Origin: Ancylomarina sp048268005
GTDB lineage: Bacteria; Bacteroidota; Bacteroidia; Bacteroidales; Marinifilaceae
Direction: 5' to 3'
Assembly (NCBI GenBank): GCA_048268005.1
Contig: JBLWWJ010000004.1
Coordinates: 124,001 to 188,000 of the forward strand
Length of the DNA stretch: 64,000 nucleotides
Shown: in pieces, positions 63,211 to 64,000 of the stretch
Position numbering within the stretch: the first letter of the stretch is position 1
Layout of the letters: each line of letters opens with the position of its first letter
Translations under genes and position numbers: made by a program
The notes under the pieces: generated by a model
What the model was told of the DNA's origin: nothing
The model's database searches: none
Seen by the model: the letters and a program-made list of their open reading frames with translations, nothing else

Positions 63211-63570
63211 ATGGTAGAACATTTAACATTAGCATCTTTCAAAGAAAAGGTGTTTGATTTCGAAAATAATAAGGATTGGAAATTTGAAGGGAATAAGCCT
63301 TGTCTAATTGATTTTTATGCTGACTGGTGCGGACCCTGTAAAACAGTAGCCCCTATTCTTGAAGAATTGAAAAAGGAGTATGGTGATAAGCTGGAGATCT
63401 ATAAGATTAACACAGAAGATGAAAAAGAGTTGTCTTCCATTTTTGGTATTCAAAGCATTCCCTCACTCTTATTTGTTCCACAAGAGGGACAACCTCAAAT
63501 GGCACAAGGTGCTCTTTCTAAAGAGTCCTTTAAACAAGCCTTTCAGGATGTCTTGGGAGTTAGTGAATAA
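63211..63570 (+). CDS. Thioredoxin, cytoplasmic
   Basis: A 119-residue thioredoxin with the active site WCGPC (in DFYADWCGPCKTVAPILEEL) and the cis-proline in SIPSLLF. No signal peptide, so it acts in the cytoplasm. The N-terminal extension before the fold (about 25 residues, including FKEKVFDFENNKDWKFEG) is shared with the exported thioredoxin that follows, so the pair arose by duplication. The second gene has its own promoter, hence probably separate control. Confidence 0.9.
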   Translation: MVEHLTLASFKEKVFDFENNKDWKFEGNKPCLIDFYADWCGPCKTVAPILEELKKEYGDKLEIYKINTEDEKELSSIFGIQSIPSLLFVPQEGQPQMAQGALSKESFKQAFQDVLGVSE

Positions 63571-63573
63571 TCT

Positions 63574-63602
63574 TTGAAAACGAGATAATTCAATTATATT
63601 TG
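63574..63602 (+). promoter_or_regulatory. Promoter of the exported thioredoxin gene
   Basis: TTG (63574-63576), an 18-base spacer and TATATTTG (63595-63602), an exact match to the phylum's consensus, 25 bases before the ATG. Confidence 0.72.
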
Positions 63603-63627
63603 AGCGTCAATATTAAATCAGACTATT

Positions 63628-64000
63628 ATGAGAATATTTATAAAATCAGCCTTTTTACTAAGCTTTGTATTACTAAGCCTAACTAGTTTTTCTCAATCGA
63701 AAGTGATTGCTTTGGACGATGCAGGATTTAAAGACAAAGTTTTTGATTTTGAGAATGAAAAGGAGTGGGTCTTTAAGGGCGATAAACCTGTAATAGTCGA
63801 TTTTTACGCGACTTGGTGTGGTCCATGTAAAAGAGTTGCGCCAATATTGGAAGAATTACAAGAGGAGTATGGTGATGCCATTCAAATTTATAAGGTCGAT
63901 ACGGATAAGGCAAGAGCGGTTTCGGCTGCATTTGGTATCACTAGTATACCTTCCTTTTTGTTTATCCCTGCCAAAGGGCAACCTCAAATGGCAAAAGGAG
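63628..64000 (+). CDS. Exported thioredoxin (incomplete at the window edge)
   Basis: At least 124 codons are visible before the window ends. An N-terminal signal peptide (MRIFIKSAFLLSFVLLSL, cleavage near TSFSQ) sends it to the periplasm. It is followed by the same extension and fold as the previous gene, with active site WCGPC in DFYATWCGPCKRVAPILEEL and cis-proline in SIPSFLF. The likely role is thiol reduction or disulfide maintenance in the envelope. Its 3' end is outside the window. Confidence 0.88.
   Translation, partial: MRIFIKSAFLLSFVLLSLTSFSQSKVIALDDAGFKDKVFDFENEKEWVFKGDKPVIVDFYATWCGPCKRVAPILEELQEEYGDAIQIYKVDTDKARAVSAAFGITSIPSFLFIPAKGQPQMAKG

Noticed and set aside
1..64000. tRNA, rRNA, CRISPR, insertion sequence or prophage elements
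   Set aside because: I looked in the spacers and found no cloverleaf-like sequence, spaced direct repeats, transposase or terminal inverted repeats. A covariance-model scan would be the decisive test for small RNAs.

Overview
The window is a contiguous-looking piece of a Bacteroidota chromosome. It is low in G+C and its promoters have the Bacteroidota form (TTG, 17-18 bp, TAnnTTTG). It carries a SprB/SprF-type type IX secretion cargo pair, a short Ppx, and other gene forms common in Bacteroidales and Marinilabiliales. Rex and a group-B-like [FeFe] hydrogenase suggest an anaerobic or facultative fermenter, probably free-living; that lifestyle is inference. I see no rRNA, tRNA, CRISPR array, insertion sequence or prophage. 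One run of ten N (4495-4504) marks an assembly join.

Layout. 1-3000 (minus strand): partial mtaB, a short exopolyphosphatase and a PIN-PhoH ATPase. 3071-6073 (plus): folC, the N gap, the redox repressor rex and a pentapeptide-repeat protein. 6114-9516 (minus): creD, a winged-helix regulator and a membrane protein that share a duplicated operator, then a small membrane protein and an autoregulated MarR gene. 9636-10617 (plus): a Crp/Fnr regulator and an SMR exporter with a perfect FNR-type box between them. 11347-16358 (plus): two tandem ClC-CBS proteins and a formimidoylglutamase-like ureohydrolase. 16602-19453: a LacI regulator, with rlmN and a flavodoxin/ferredoxin reductase on the opposite strand. 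19737-24231: a DUF4097 protein, then a sugar module (AraC/cupin regulator, FucP-family transporter, ROK kinase). 24301-29976 (minus): a flippase-like membrane protein, purA, a Fur-family regulator and a long RelA/SpoT enzyme.

30271-38842 (minus) holds envelope and secreted functions: a two-subunit M16 peptidase pair, an FMN nitronate monooxygenase-like enzyme, a YceI protein, a PH-like membrane protein, a secreted endonuclease/phosphatase, a beta-helix lipoprotein and a PorP/SprF protein. The last follows a 3146-residue SprB-like giant (38880-48320) that ends in a type B sorting domain. 48748-56036 (minus) carries a secreted protein with a three-fold internal repeat, a small unknown protein and an FtsX-type ABC exporter operon. 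Divergent from that operon is a sigma-54 activator/histidine kinase pair (56568-59289). The gap between them has a sigma-54 promoter and two activator-like palindromes. The window ends with a DoxX protein, the hydrogenase, a CCA-adding enzyme and two tandem thioredoxins, one cytoplasmic and one exported.

The best-supported new observations are regulatory: the FNR box between the Crp/Fnr and SMR genes, the MarR double operator, the duplicated creD-operon operator and the sigma-54 control region. Protein oddities include substitutions in the RelA/SpoT synthetase domain, a Cys at a metal-ligand position in the ureohydrolase, and the unrecognised triple-repeat secreted protein. I found no clear novel multi-gene defence or mobile system.
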